This document shows, piece by piece, positions 1 through 7,514 of a stretch of DNA of 46,862 nucleotides; positions within the stretch are counted from its first letter, which is position 1; every line of letters begins with the position of its first letter. The translations under genes and the position numbers were made by a program. Location: NCBI GenBank assembly GCA_001917175.1, contig MNTV01000021.1, positions 1 through 46,862 of the forward strand. Reading direction: 5' to 3'. The notes under the pieces were generated by a model that saw only the letters and a program-made list of their open reading frames with translations, made no database searches and had not been told where the DNA came from. Origin of the DNA: Azospirillum sp. 51_20. GTDB taxonomy: Bacteria > Pseudomonadota > Alphaproteobacteria > RF32 > CAG-239.

Positions 1-120
1 CCGCAGCGCCCAGCTTTCCCCGCTTTTCCTTCCGCCTGATCCGCACCGCCCCGTTTTCCCCGCTTTTCCTTCCGCCCTGTCCGCAGCGCCCCGCTTTCCG
101 GCCGCTTCCCGGTCGCACAT
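1..120. repeat. 40-bp tandem repeat, three units, running into the left edge
   Basis: Units begin at 1, 41 and 81, each opening with CCGCASCGCCC. Units 1 and 2 agree almost throughout (both contain TTTCCCCGCTTTTCCTTCCGCC); unit 3 diverges after its first 20 bases. The array is probably longer to the left of the window. I see no convincing reading frame and no further unit downstream of 120. Confidence 0.75.
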
Positions 121-206
121 GCCGCAATATTTTAAATTTTTGTCTTGAAAACCTGCAATGCCTGATTATTTGAAAAACAGTAATGTTCTTTTAGAAAGGA
201 AACACC

Positions 207-560
207 ATGGGAACCATATTGAAATACATTTTCTACGTTGCGCTCATCCTTGTCATTTATCTGGTCGCCAAAGGAATCTATGACGGCAAAATAACCGAAG
301 ACACCACCGTCGCCCAGGTCGGCAGCAACATTGCCGACGGCACTCAGCAGCTTGTCAGCGACACCAAAAAGGCAATTGACGAACGGGCCGACAAAGCAAA
401 AGCCAAAGAAGCGGCGGAAAAAGCGGAAGCTGCCGTTGACGCCGGCGCGGAAAAAGCGGCCGACACGGCTTCGGCAGCAGCGGAAAAGACGGCGGACACC
501 GCTTCTGCCGCCGCGGAAAGAGCACAGGCCGCCGCTCACACTCCCGCCGCCCGGCAGTAG
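207..560 (+). CDS. small membrane-anchored Ala/Lys/Glu-rich protein
   Basis: A 117-residue protein of unknown function. Residues 5-23 form one hydrophobic membrane segment. After residue 35 the chain is a long Ala/Lys/Glu/Asp stretch with repeated AADTASAAAEK-type units, predicted to be a continuous amphipathic helix or coiled coil. Such compositions occur in YtxH-like and LEA-like stress proteins, but no specific family is recognised. The ATG has an AGAAAGGA ribosome site 7 bases upstream, which supports translation. It stands alone: 40-bp repeats lie upstream and a decayed transposase downstream. The repeated codons around 430-530 suggest internal duplication. The likely topology is an N-terminal anchor with the helix in the periplasm or cytoplasm; the sequence does not decide which. 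Confidence 0.7.
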   Translation: MGTILKYIFYVALILVIYLVAKGIYDGKITEDTTVAQVGSNIADGTQQLVSDTKKAIDERADKAKAKEAAEKAEAAVDAGAEKAADTASAAAEKTADTASAAAERAQAAAHTPAARQ

Positions 561-724
561 CGTTTTCCGTCGTTTCGGCAACCTTCCCGCAGCTCCGGCC
601 TTCCCGGGGCTGTTTCCTTATCCTCCCTAGTGCGCGGTTGCAAAAAGCTTTCGCCTTTGCATCAAAAAATTCTTTTGCCGCCATGATCAAAACAGCCCGG
701 ACAACAAATCCACCGGAATTGCAA

Positions 725-1225
725 ATGCCCCGATGTTTCGCGCCGAAATACCGTCGAAAGAAACTTCAGGACAAAGCGCATCCGAAAACAGGAAAAATAT
801 CTGGAAGATTATGCCGATAAAAAAATAACAAACCCGACGGAAGCAGCAGTTCATCCGGGCATGTTCATATGTTGCCGAAAGTAACGTTAAAATAGGTATC
901 ATAAACCATCTTAAAAGAAAGAACGGTTCACCGATATGCAAAAAAGCGGCAAAACGCCGGCCTTGGAATAACGAAGCCCGCGCACTTTGCGCTGAGGGTT
1001 CCCCGCTGCCCCCGGAAAACATTCAAAAGCCGACAGAGTACATATGAAGCCAACGGAAAAAGCAAGGCAAACCAAAATAGGCGGATTTTTCCGCTTACGG
1101 TTAAACGGCGGCAAACCGGCCTGTCTGGCCGCCTTACGCCCTTTGGCGTCCGGACGTTTCATGTTCACCGCTCAGCCGCGTCCGCTCCGGTGCCGCCTTG
1201 TGCCCTCAAGGCGTTTGCCGGCGCC
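725..1225 (+). pseudogene. decayed IS200-type transposase (tnpA), copy A
   Basis: Broken reading frame that still follows the order of a Y1 (HUH) transposase. CFAPKYRRKKL is encoded near 734-766. After a TAA stop at 818 the same frame reads GHVHMLPKV at about 857-883, which is the HUH motif at the expected spacing of about 33 residues. Further down in shifted frames come GIINHLKRKNGSPI and ENIQKPTEYI, which look like the family's GY.KGKS..I and KN..KI.EYI segments. The 3' end (1201-1222) shares AAGGCGTTTGCCGG with copies B and C. No intact ORF remains. The region 560-1373 otherwise holds no gene I can support. Confidence 0.7.
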
Positions 1226-1372
1226 TTAGAGCTTGCGGACACAACAAAAAACAAGTAAAAAAGGGAAACTGTCCCGTTTTCGACCGCCGACTTTTGTCCC
1301 GTCATCATTTTTTGCGCTCAAACGCGCTTTTTCCCGACACGCCCGAAAATACGCGGCATCACAACTGCACGC

Positions 1373-2497
1373 CTATTCGGATTCGACGAAAAATTTCTCC
1401 CGAACAGACAGCAGCCGCTGCATTTTTCCTTCCATATGACTTCTCAGACGCGCCAATTTCAACCGCATGTTATTCAATTGTTCCGTGATATGTTCGGGCA
1501 TTTCCCGACCGCCGTATTTTTTCTCAAGTCTGGAAACCGCTTTCTGACGGCTTTCTATTCGTTCCCGCATATTTTCGATCTGTTGTTCAAGATACATCAT
1601 GTCCCAATACAACTCTTCAACGTCCTTCCTCTTTTTCGACTGCTTTTTTTCAATAAAGGACACTTCGTCCAACACATCGGGATCCGTCGTCTGTCCTTTG
1701 TGCCTGGAATAATATTCCAAAAAGCTTTCCATCGAATACATGTAAAACCGTTGCTTCGTCTTCTCGGCAAATTCTTTTCTCAGCTCAATCCGGGGACCGA
1801 CCGTTCGTCCCTTTGCAATCTGCCACCAGTCTTTTTTCTGGTCATGGGTCACATAGATAATATCACTTTTTCTGCTGCCGGCATATTCCATTATCTGTTT
1901 CCAGACGACAAAATCCCCGTAGGCATTATTGTCGCCTTCTTCCGCTTCTTTTCCGGCATCGCAAAAACCCGGCGGCAATTGTCTGGAATAGCGCTCTTTT
2001 CCTTCTTTCAAAACATTTTGCATTTCCTCTTCGGAATAAGGTTCGCCCACTTTTTTGTTAAAAAGAGACAATATCTGATTTAAAATTTTATCATCGGAAA
2101 CTTTTGTGACAATCAGGTTGCCCTGCTTCTGTTCACCAATCCAGCCCGCAATCATGTTCTGCAGTTTTCCGATTTCCGCATCGGAATTTTTCAGTCTCAA
2201 TTCTTCGGCAATCTTTTTTATAAAATCATTTTCCAATGTTTCCAGCTTGTTGTATTTCTCAACCGTTTCATAAATCACGTCACAACGGTTTCTGGCATAT
2301 TCGTACGCTACCTGATAGGGGAGCCACATCCTCCCCTTTAAATCTTTAAAAGCCTCCAGTAAAATGCGGCGCGTGTTGCCGGTATAGCGATAAAGGTTCA
2401 ACAGCACGTTCGTATCAAAAACAAAAGTACAATTGTTCCATAAATTTTCCTTTTCCCGCTCGGAAGGAATGATATATTCCCAGATTGCCGTCTTCAT
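1373..2497 (-). CDS. PIN-like domain (PIN_8 type) nuclease-like protein
   Basis: A 374-residue protein with an N-terminal PIN fold and a C-terminal coiled coil. Candidate metal-binding acids are D28 in FVFDTNVLLNLYRY, E66 in YEYARNR, D195 in YGDFVVWKQI and D219 in YVTHDQKKDWW; the pattern and the trailing FYMYSMESFL fit the large PIN_8 class. Residues from about 280 to 374 are Lys/Glu/Arg-rich with heptad-like spacing. Proteins of this class are presumed RNases or nick-type nucleases and are often found in variable regions; the role here is not known. The ATG has a clear TAAGGAG site 5 bases upstream. There is no partner antitoxin-sized ORF beside it, so a classic toxin-antitoxin pair is not supported. 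It is flanked by decayed IS200-type genes on both sides, suggesting an acquired locus. Confidence 0.85.
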   Translation of the reverse strand: MKTAIWEYIIPSEREKENLWNNCTFVFDTNVLLNLYRYTGNTRRILLEAFKDLKGRMWLPYQVAYEYARNRCDVIYETVEKYNKLETLENDFIKKIAEELRLKNSDAEIGKLQNMIAGWIGEQKQGNLIVTKVSDDKILNQILSLFNKKVGEPYSEEEMQNVLKEGKERYSRQLPPGFCDAGKEAEEGDNNAYGDFVVWKQIMEYAGSRKSDIIYVTHDQKKDWWQIAKGRTVGPRIELRKEFAEKTKQRFYMYSMESFLEYYSRHKGQTTDPDVLDEVSFIEKKQSKKRKDVEELYWDMMYLEQQIENMRERIESRQKAVSRLEKKYGGREMPEHITEQLNNMRLKLARLRSHMEGKMQRLLSVREKFFVESE

Positions 2498-2970
2498 GAA
2501 ATCTCCTTAAGCTTTTTTTGATATAGTATCCCCTTAAGAACTCAATTGAAAATAAAAAACAAAAAAATAAACAACTTTTAAGAGTTTGGCTGCCAATCAA
2601 AGCTTCGTCCTCAAAAACGTTCCTGATCCGACATGGTAAGCCGGAAGTCCAGAAACAGCAACACCCCTATGTTTTGAGCATGATTAAAGACGTGAAGCGG
2701 CGTTATCCCGACACTAAACCGTCCCGGATAATCCACGTTTTTTGTCAGGCATGTAACAACTTCCGCCAGTTTAAGCAAGCGGCATTAGCCATTCCGGATC
2801 TCAAACGCCCGATCAAGCTTCGCAAGTCCTGCGGCCGGGCTGAAACGCCCGCATATGCCAACTCACACAAACGTTCAAAGCATACGTCGTCCCCCGACTT
2901 GCCGGCGCAGAAAAAAGGAACCTCATGTAAAACGCGGGGTTCTTCATATGCGGAAGTGCCCCGACTGTAC

Positions 2971-3395
2971 CGGCAAACGCCTTAAGGGCATGACACCCTT
3001 ACAGGACGATGGCTGCCCGGCTCCCGTAAACAGAGCAAAGTCCGGTGTGAGCAGACTTTGCCCGGCGTCTTTTTTCAATTGATTACGAATGTATCTTTTG
3101 AGTATTCTCCCCCGGGAGATCAACGTAATTCCCTTGGCGCCAAAATTCCCGGTTGCAATCGAGAAATCTTGCATTTCCACAACGCTCATATATTGACAAA
3201 CTTCTTTTGCCTTTGAAACAGTCCGCAATTGAATTGACGGAATATTCGGGCGGCATCCCCGGTAACATATGAATATTACGGATCGGAACACCTCCGGTTT
3301 CCGTAATGACCATGCCTTTCCGACGGTTGATTTTCCGATCATTCCCCCGTTTTCAAGCGTTTTTCTCCTCGGGGTCCGCATCATATGTGTAAACG
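2971..3395 (-). pseudogene. decayed IS200-type transposase (tnpA), copy B
   Basis: Read on the minus strand from about 3381: MMRTPRRKTL (an FAPKYRRK-like start), then in a shifted frame RRKGMVITETGGVP and NIHMLPGMPPEYSV (about 3325-3235), SLSIYERCGNARF, REFWRQGNYVDLPGEN, then after another frameshift near 3110 RYIRNQLKKDAGQ. This is the conserved order of IS200-type TnpA. The first His of the HUH motif is Asn. The tail (2971-3055) closely matches that of copy C. Frameshifts leave no complete protein. The rest of 2497-3921 contains the purine tract listed separately and, at 2560-2970, no gene I can support. Confidence 0.75.
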
Positions 3396-3480
3396 GTACA
3401 CACACTCAAAAAAACGCCTTTGCTCTTTGTCAGGCATTTTCCGACCGTTTTTGCTACAACGGTAAAAGAGTCTTATATAC

Positions 3481-3720
3481 GCAAAGAGCAAAGCGGGAAA
3501 GGTGGGAAGGGCGGAAAAAAAGAACGGAAAGAAGGAAAAGGAAAGCAGAAAAGAGGGAAAAAGGAAGAACAGGGAAAGAAACGAAAAAGAGGGAAAAGGG
3601 GGAAAGAGCAAAACGGGAAAGATGAAAAGAGCGAAAAAAAGAAGAACGGAAAAAGCAGGGAGAGCAAGAAAAGACGGAGAAACGAAAAAAGGCAAGAAGA
3701 GTGAACGAAAAAAGCCGTAA
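3481..3720. repeat. polypurine tract with an internal 120-bp duplication
   Basis: On the plus strand only 24 of these 240 bases are pyrimidines (my count). Two related halves are offset by exactly 120 bp: AGAGCAAAGCGGGAAAG at 3485 and AGAGCAAAACGGGAAAG at 3605, each followed by GCGGAAAAAAAGAA-like sequence. Open frames here encode only Lys/Arg/Glu/Gly runs (plus) or Phe/Leu/Ser/Pro runs (minus) with no credible start, so I treat it as non-coding. Confidence 0.8.
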
Positions 3721-3880
3721 ACTCTTCTGAACATGCACCTGCCGCGGGACGGTATAAAAAAATCTCTCCCGTCAAGGGAAGGATGAAAGAAAACGGCTTA
3801 TTGCAAAGGCGGGATGTTAAGCTGCGCAATTTCGCCGCCACGCGCCTGCCATAGGGTACGAAGTTTTCCTGCCATGAAAC

Positions 3881-3901
3881 TCCACCGGCTTAGCCGGTGG
3901 A
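3881..3901 (-). other. IS200/IS605-type end hairpin
   Basis: A perfect 9-bp stem CCACCGGCT / AGCCGGTGG with a one-base loop, extended by a T-A pair, 20 bases beyond the tnpA stop codon. This is the sequence type and position of the subterminal hairpin recognised by IS200/IS605 transposases at the right end. Confidence 0.8.
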
Positions 3902-3920
3902 TTACTTTTTTTAGTTCAGG

Positions 3921-4310
3921 CTAAGCTTGCCCCATATCTTCGCACCCTTGGTGTTCAACATAGTGTTGTACCACAGCCTCGTTGATGCCGACAGTACTGA
4001 CAAAATACCCGTCCGACCAAACACTTTCCGTACCAAAATAACATTTTTTAAGAAACGGATAGCTTTTCTTCAAGTCACGTACTGTATCGGATTTAATTAT
4101 GCGTACAACACTACCCACACTTATTTTGGGTGAAATTGAAACCTGAAGATGTATATAATCTTTATCGCGGTTTTGTCCTATGAACTCTATTTGTGGGTAG
4201 TGTTCATGAATTTCACCTAACCGTTTCTTAAAAAATCCATATACATCTGCATTGAATATCTTCTTACGGCATTTTGTCATTATCACTATATGATAATGGC
4301 AGTGATACAC
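3921..4310 (-). CDS. tnpA: IS200/IS605-family transposase TnpA, probably inactive
   Basis: A Y1 (HUH) single-strand DNA transposase by family: YHCHYHIVIMTKCRKKIF at the start, IHLQVSISPKISVGSVVRI, VWSDGYFVSTVGINE, then HYVEHQGCED, where the Tyr is the expected nucleophile. In the middle motif the order is Asp-Tyr-Ile-His where the family has Asp-His-hydrophobic-His: the first metal-binding His is Tyr (codon TAT in place of CAT). The family normally starts about 12 residues earlier; the frame continues upstream (RKQSNCVYHCHYH) to a stop without an ATG, so only this GTG or an odd start is available. Both points suggest a dead copy. No tnpB is adjacent. It is clearly a different subfamily from decayed copies A-C. 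Confidence 0.85.
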   Translation of the reverse strand: MYHCHYHIVIMTKCRKKIFNADVYGFFKKRLGEIHEHYPQIEFIGQNRDKDYIHLQVSISPKISVGSVVRIIKSDTVRDLKKSYPFLKKCYFGTESVWSDGYFVSTVGINEAVVQHYVEHQGCEDMGQA

Positions 4311-4413
4311 GCAATTACTCTGTTTTCTGTATATGACTGTTCCATAGCTTAGTTATAGCGCGAAGATATGGGTACGTCTACATCTACCTGCTTATACAAA
4401 CGTTCGAAACACA

Positions 4414-4440
4414 AAAGCCCCCGGAAACTCCGGGGGCTTT
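4414..4440 (-). terminator. terminator of the TPR gene
   Basis: An 11-bp stem AAAGCCCCCGG / CCGGGGGCTTT with a 5-base loop, 19 bases after the TPR stop on the minus strand, followed by a short T run. Confidence 0.85.
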
Positions 4441-4458
4441 AAGATTAAGAACAACTGA

Positions 4459-5397
4459 TCAGTCGTTGTCGGCCGGAACCAGATCCGGCAGCATACCGGT
4501 CGCTTTTTTGCGTTTCAGTTTGCTGACGAACTTGATGGAACGCTGTGCATCCCACTTCTTTTTGCCTTCTTCGATCTGGAAAATCTGCTTGTAAATCTCA
4601 ATCGCCTGATCAAACTCCGACAACTTTGTCAGACAGCTGGCCAAACCGTCGTAAAGTTTGTGATGATAACGGTTGTCGTTGATCATCTGTGCCTTTTTGT
4701 AACATTTGAGCGCATCGTTGAACTTCATCATTTTCTGGTAAACGAAACCGATACTGATCCAGGCCTGAATTTCGCGGCTGTTGATATTCAGGATTTTAGT
4801 AAAGCATTTCAGCGCGGAATTGTTGTCGCCCATCAGCTGATAAGTAACGCCGATGCCGTTCCAGGCTTTGATGTTCGACTTGTCATACGTCAACACCTTT
4901 TTGAAAAACGAAATCGCCCGCTCAAACTGTTTCAGCTTTTGCAGCGTTACCGCAATGCTGAGCAGCGTCTGGGTATGCTTGTTGTCGATTTTCATCGCCT
5001 GTTCCAAAACGTCCAGCGCCTCTTTATAGAGATACATGTGCTGCAACGCGATCGCTTTGCCGTTCAGGGCTTCAAGCGAGGTCGGATCGTTCGCCACCGC
5101 CTGATCAAACTGGGCTATGGCGTCTTTGTAAAGGCCGCGCATGGAGAGCGTCACGCCTTTGTTGTTGATCACTTCGACCGATTGCGGATTAAGTTCCAGC
5201 GCCTTGTCAAAACACTCTACGGCTTCCGTGTACTTGCTTAATTTCTGCAGGGCAAACCCTTTGGAATTGAGGGCTTTCCAAGACTGCGGCTGTTCTTTGA
5301 TTGCTTCGTCGAACTGGGCAATCGCTTCTTTGTACATACCCTGGTCCAACAGCTCCTGACCTCTGCGGTATGCGTTATTCTCATTTGTCTTAACCAT
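4459..5397 (-). CDS. tetratricopeptide repeat protein
   Basis: A 312-residue protein made almost entirely of 34-residue TPR units (about seven, from residue 8 to about 275), with the usual G-Y-A and Y-A-F spacing, e.g. ALNSKGFALQKLSKYTEAVE and VINNKGVTLSMRGLYKDAIA. No signal peptide or membrane segment, so it is probably a cytoplasmic scaffold for protein contacts. The C-terminus (KLKRKKATGMLPDLV) is basic, then ends in acidic residues. The ATG has an AGAGAG site. It lies 74 bp downstream of the DUF58 gene on the same strand and ends at a strong terminator, so it may be the last gene of the moxR unit; MoxR/DUF58 loci elsewhere often include TPR proteins. Confidence 0.9.
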   Translation of the reverse strand: MVKTNENNAYRRGQELLDQGMYKEAIAQFDEAIKEQPQSWKALNSKGFALQKLSKYTEAVECFDKALELNPQSVEVINNKGVTLSMRGLYKDAIAQFDQAVANDPTSLEALNGKAIALQHMYLYKEALDVLEQAMKIDNKHTQTLLSIAVTLQKLKQFERAISFFKKVLTYDKSNIKAWNGIGVTYQLMGDNNSALKCFTKILNINSREIQAWISIGFVYQKMMKFNDALKCYKKAQMINDNRYHHKLYDGLASCLTKLSEFDQAIEIYKQIFQIEEGKKKWDAQRSIKFVSKLKRKKATGMLPDLVPADND

Positions 5398-5470
5398 TAA
5401 AATCTCTCTTTTTTACAAAATAATTTGGATTAAAAGCTATCACCAAAAAATTTTTTTGTCAACTACGGCG

Positions 5471-6421
5471 TTAAATAAATTTCAACTGGCGGAAAATGTC
5501 AACGTCGGTCCGAACTTCCATATACCGGCAGTTGAATCTGCGGCAAAATTCGCGCAGCATTGTCTTTTTGGCGGCAAAATGGTTTTGGTACTCCCGACGG
5601 AAAGCCGGCGGGCGGCTGTCAAACACCAGACTGCGGCCGTTTTGTTCCACCATGTATTCGCCGTTTTTCGGCGCCAGTTCCTCAAGCAGGTCGAAAACGT
5701 TGATGCAAAACACCTGTCCTTTTTTGGCCAATGCCGCCAAAGCCTTTTTTTCCGCCTCGCCGAAAACGTAAAAATCGCTGATGACAAACACCGCCGCCCG
5801 GCTCTTGATCAGTTTGGTCATCGCCTGCAAAGCGCGCGCCGTCCCGCCGCCTTCCTCCTCATCCGCCGGTGCGGACAAAATTTTGCGCCCCGTTTCCGCG
5901 ATTTTTTTTAAAACCGCGGTCAGATGCGCCCGGTTCTGCCGCGATTTGAAGGTGCGGATTTCCCGTCCGTCATATATCACCGCACCGAATCGGTCGCGGT
6001 TTTCCTGCGCCATCCAGCCGATCAGGGCCGCCGCCTTGGAAGCCGTCACCGACTTCAGCTCTTTTCTGGTGCCGAAAACCATGCTCGGCGACAAATCAAG
6101 CAGCACGTAGATTTCGCGGTCCTTTTCCTCGGCATAAACTTTGGTATAGGGGCTTTTTTTGCGCGCGGTCACCCGCCAGTCGATGTCGCGTACGTCGTCG
6201 CCGAAGGTATATTCGCGGATCTCCTCCATCTCAATGCCGCGCCCTTTGAAAGCGGACCTGACCTCGCCCGCCATGTCGGAGGGTTGCAGTTTGCTTTTCT
6301 GGTGCAGCCGAGCCAGATTTTTCCGCTGCTCCATCAGTTCCTCGAGCGATGCGGACAACCCGCCGGCCGGTTCTCTGCGGCGGCCGAACAAACCGGCCGC
6401 CAGTTTGGCAAATCTCTGCAT
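5471..6421 (-). CDS. DUF58 domain protein
   Basis: A DUF58 protein of 316 residues. The domain is marked by GRGIEMEEIREYTFGDD, RDIDWRVTARKKSPYTKVY and a von Willebrand-like segment VLLDLSPSMVFG, whose DxSxS is a MIDAS-type metal site. I chose the ATG at 6421 (MQRFAKLAAGLFG) because GGAG sits 8 bases upstream; the longer frame to 6517 would run back into moxR. DUF58 proteins work with MoxR AAA+ ATPases in metal insertion or complex assembly linked to envelope stress. The gene follows moxR by 22 bp. The wider cluster (DUF4129, VWA, BatA-like genes) is absent here. Confidence 0.92.
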   Translation of the reverse strand: MQRFAKLAAGLFGRRREPAGGLSASLEELMEQRKNLARLHQKSKLQPSDMAGEVRSAFKGRGIEMEEIREYTFGDDVRDIDWRVTARKKSPYTKVYAEEKDREIYVLLDLSPSMVFGTRKELKSVTASKAAALIGWMAQENRDRFGAVIYDGREIRTFKSRQNRAHLTAVLKKIAETGRKILSAPADEEEGGGTARALQAMTKLIKSRAAVFVISDFYVFGEAEKKALAALAKKGQVFCINVFDLLEELAPKNGEYMVEQNGRSLVFDSRPPAFRREYQNHFAAKKTMLREFCRRFNCRYMEVRTDVDIFRQLKFI

Positions 6422-6443
6422 TTCGCACTCCTTCGGAAAAAAC

Positions 6444-7415
6444 TTACGGCAACGGAACCAAATTGAGCAGCCGGCCGATAATGTCGTCGCTGGTGACGCC
6501 TTCCGCCTGAGCTTCAAAACTCAAGATAATACGATGGCGCAAAATATCATAGATTACCGCATGAATGTCTTCCGGCGTAACAAAATCGCGGCCGGCCAGC
6601 CAGGCGTTGATCTTGGCCGCGCGGTCAAGCGCGATCGTCGCCCGCGGGCTGGCGCCGAACATCACCATGCCGGCCAGTTCGCCGTCGTATTTTTCCGGCT
6701 TGCGGGTGGCAACGATCAGCTGCACCAGATATTCTTCCAGTTCCCTGCTGATATGGGTGTTAAGCGCCTCGCGGGTCGCCGCTTCGACGTCGGCAATTTC
6801 AATCTTGTCAAAACCTGTTCTCAGATTCGGCGTACTGAGCGTTCCCTCGCCGCGCACCAGCTCCAGAATTTTGCGCTCGTCGGCGGCGTTAGGCTGGTCG
6901 ATTTTAATGTACATCAGAAAACGGTCCAGCTGGGCTTCCGGCAGATTATAAGTCCCCTCGTGCTCAATCGGGTTCTGGGTAGCCATCACCATGAACAGCC
7001 GCGGCAAAAGATAACGCTGTCCGCCGGCGCTGACCTGCCGTTCGGCCATCGCTTCCAACAGCGCGGACTGCACCTTGGCCGGCGCGCGGTTGATTTCGTC
7101 GGCCAGCACCAGATTGGCAAAAATCGGCCCCTTGCGAAACTCGAACTCACCCTTCTGGCTGACGTAAATTTCGCTGCCGGTAATGTCCGACGGCAACAGA
7201 TCCGGCGTAAACTGGATACGGTTAAAGCTGGCAGAAATGCAGTCGGCCAGCGTTTTGATCGCCTTGGTTTTGGCCAGCCCCGGCGCACCTTCGACCAGCG
7301 CGTGACCTTCCGCCAGAAGCGTGATGATCATTTTTTTCACCAAATCCTTCTGCCCGATAATCCGGCTGTCCATATAATCTTTCAAACCAACGATTTTATC
7401 GCGTATTTCAGACAT
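6444..7415 (-). CDS. moxR: MoxR-family AAA+ ATPase
   Basis: A 323-residue MoxR AAA+ ATPase. Walker A is GAPGLAKT (residues 43-50), Walker B is LVLADEIN (102-109), sensor 1 is in MVMATQNPIEHEGTY, and the arginine-finger region is LPEAQLDRFLMYI. The family are cytoplasmic chaperone-like ATPases that remodel partner complexes, usually with DUF58/VWA proteins, one of which follows immediately. The ATG has a GAGGGT site. It is divergent from uvrD with 99 bp between starts. moxR is a family label rather than a specific function. Confidence 0.93.
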   Translation of the reverse strand: MSEIRDKIVGLKDYMDSRIIGQKDLVKKMIITLLAEGHALVEGAPGLAKTKAIKTLADCISASFNRIQFTPDLLPSDITGSEIYVSQKGEFEFRKGPIFANLVLADEINRAPAKVQSALLEAMAERQVSAGGQRYLLPRLFMVMATQNPIEHEGTYNLPEAQLDRFLMYIKIDQPNAADERKILELVRGEGTLSTPNLRTGFDKIEIADVEAATREALNTHISRELEEYLVQLIVATRKPEKYDGELAGMVMFGASPRATIALDRAAKINAWLAGRDFVTPEDIHAVIYDILRHRIILSFEAQAEGVTSDDIIGRLLNLVPLP

Positions 7416-7468
7416 TTTACCCTCTTGTTTATAGTTTCATAAAGCGCTTTTATTTCCGTAAATAATAA

Positions 7469-7474
7469 TATAAT
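7469..7474 (+). promoter_or_regulatory. candidate -10 box for uvrD
   Basis: A perfect TATAAT lies 40 bases upstream of the uvrD ATG in the moxR/uvrD divergent gap. A matching -35 (around 7446-7451) is poor, so this is only a candidate. Confidence 0.35.
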
Positions 7475-7514
7475 ATAGGCAAAGACAAACCAAAAAACAA
7501 GAAGTATCCTGAAA

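Noticed and set aside
638..820. 60-residue plus-strand ORF as an independent gene
   Set aside because: It carries the CFAPKYRRKK segment and is better explained as part of decayed tnpA copy A.
1312..1336. GCGC-TCAAAC-GCGC hairpin with T run
   Set aside because: A 4-bp stem on the plus strand with no plus-strand gene ahead; too weak to call a terminator.
3269..3841. Several Lys/Arg-rich (plus) and Phe/Leu-rich (minus) ORFs
   Set aside because: They arise from the polypurine tract; no ribosome site or domain.
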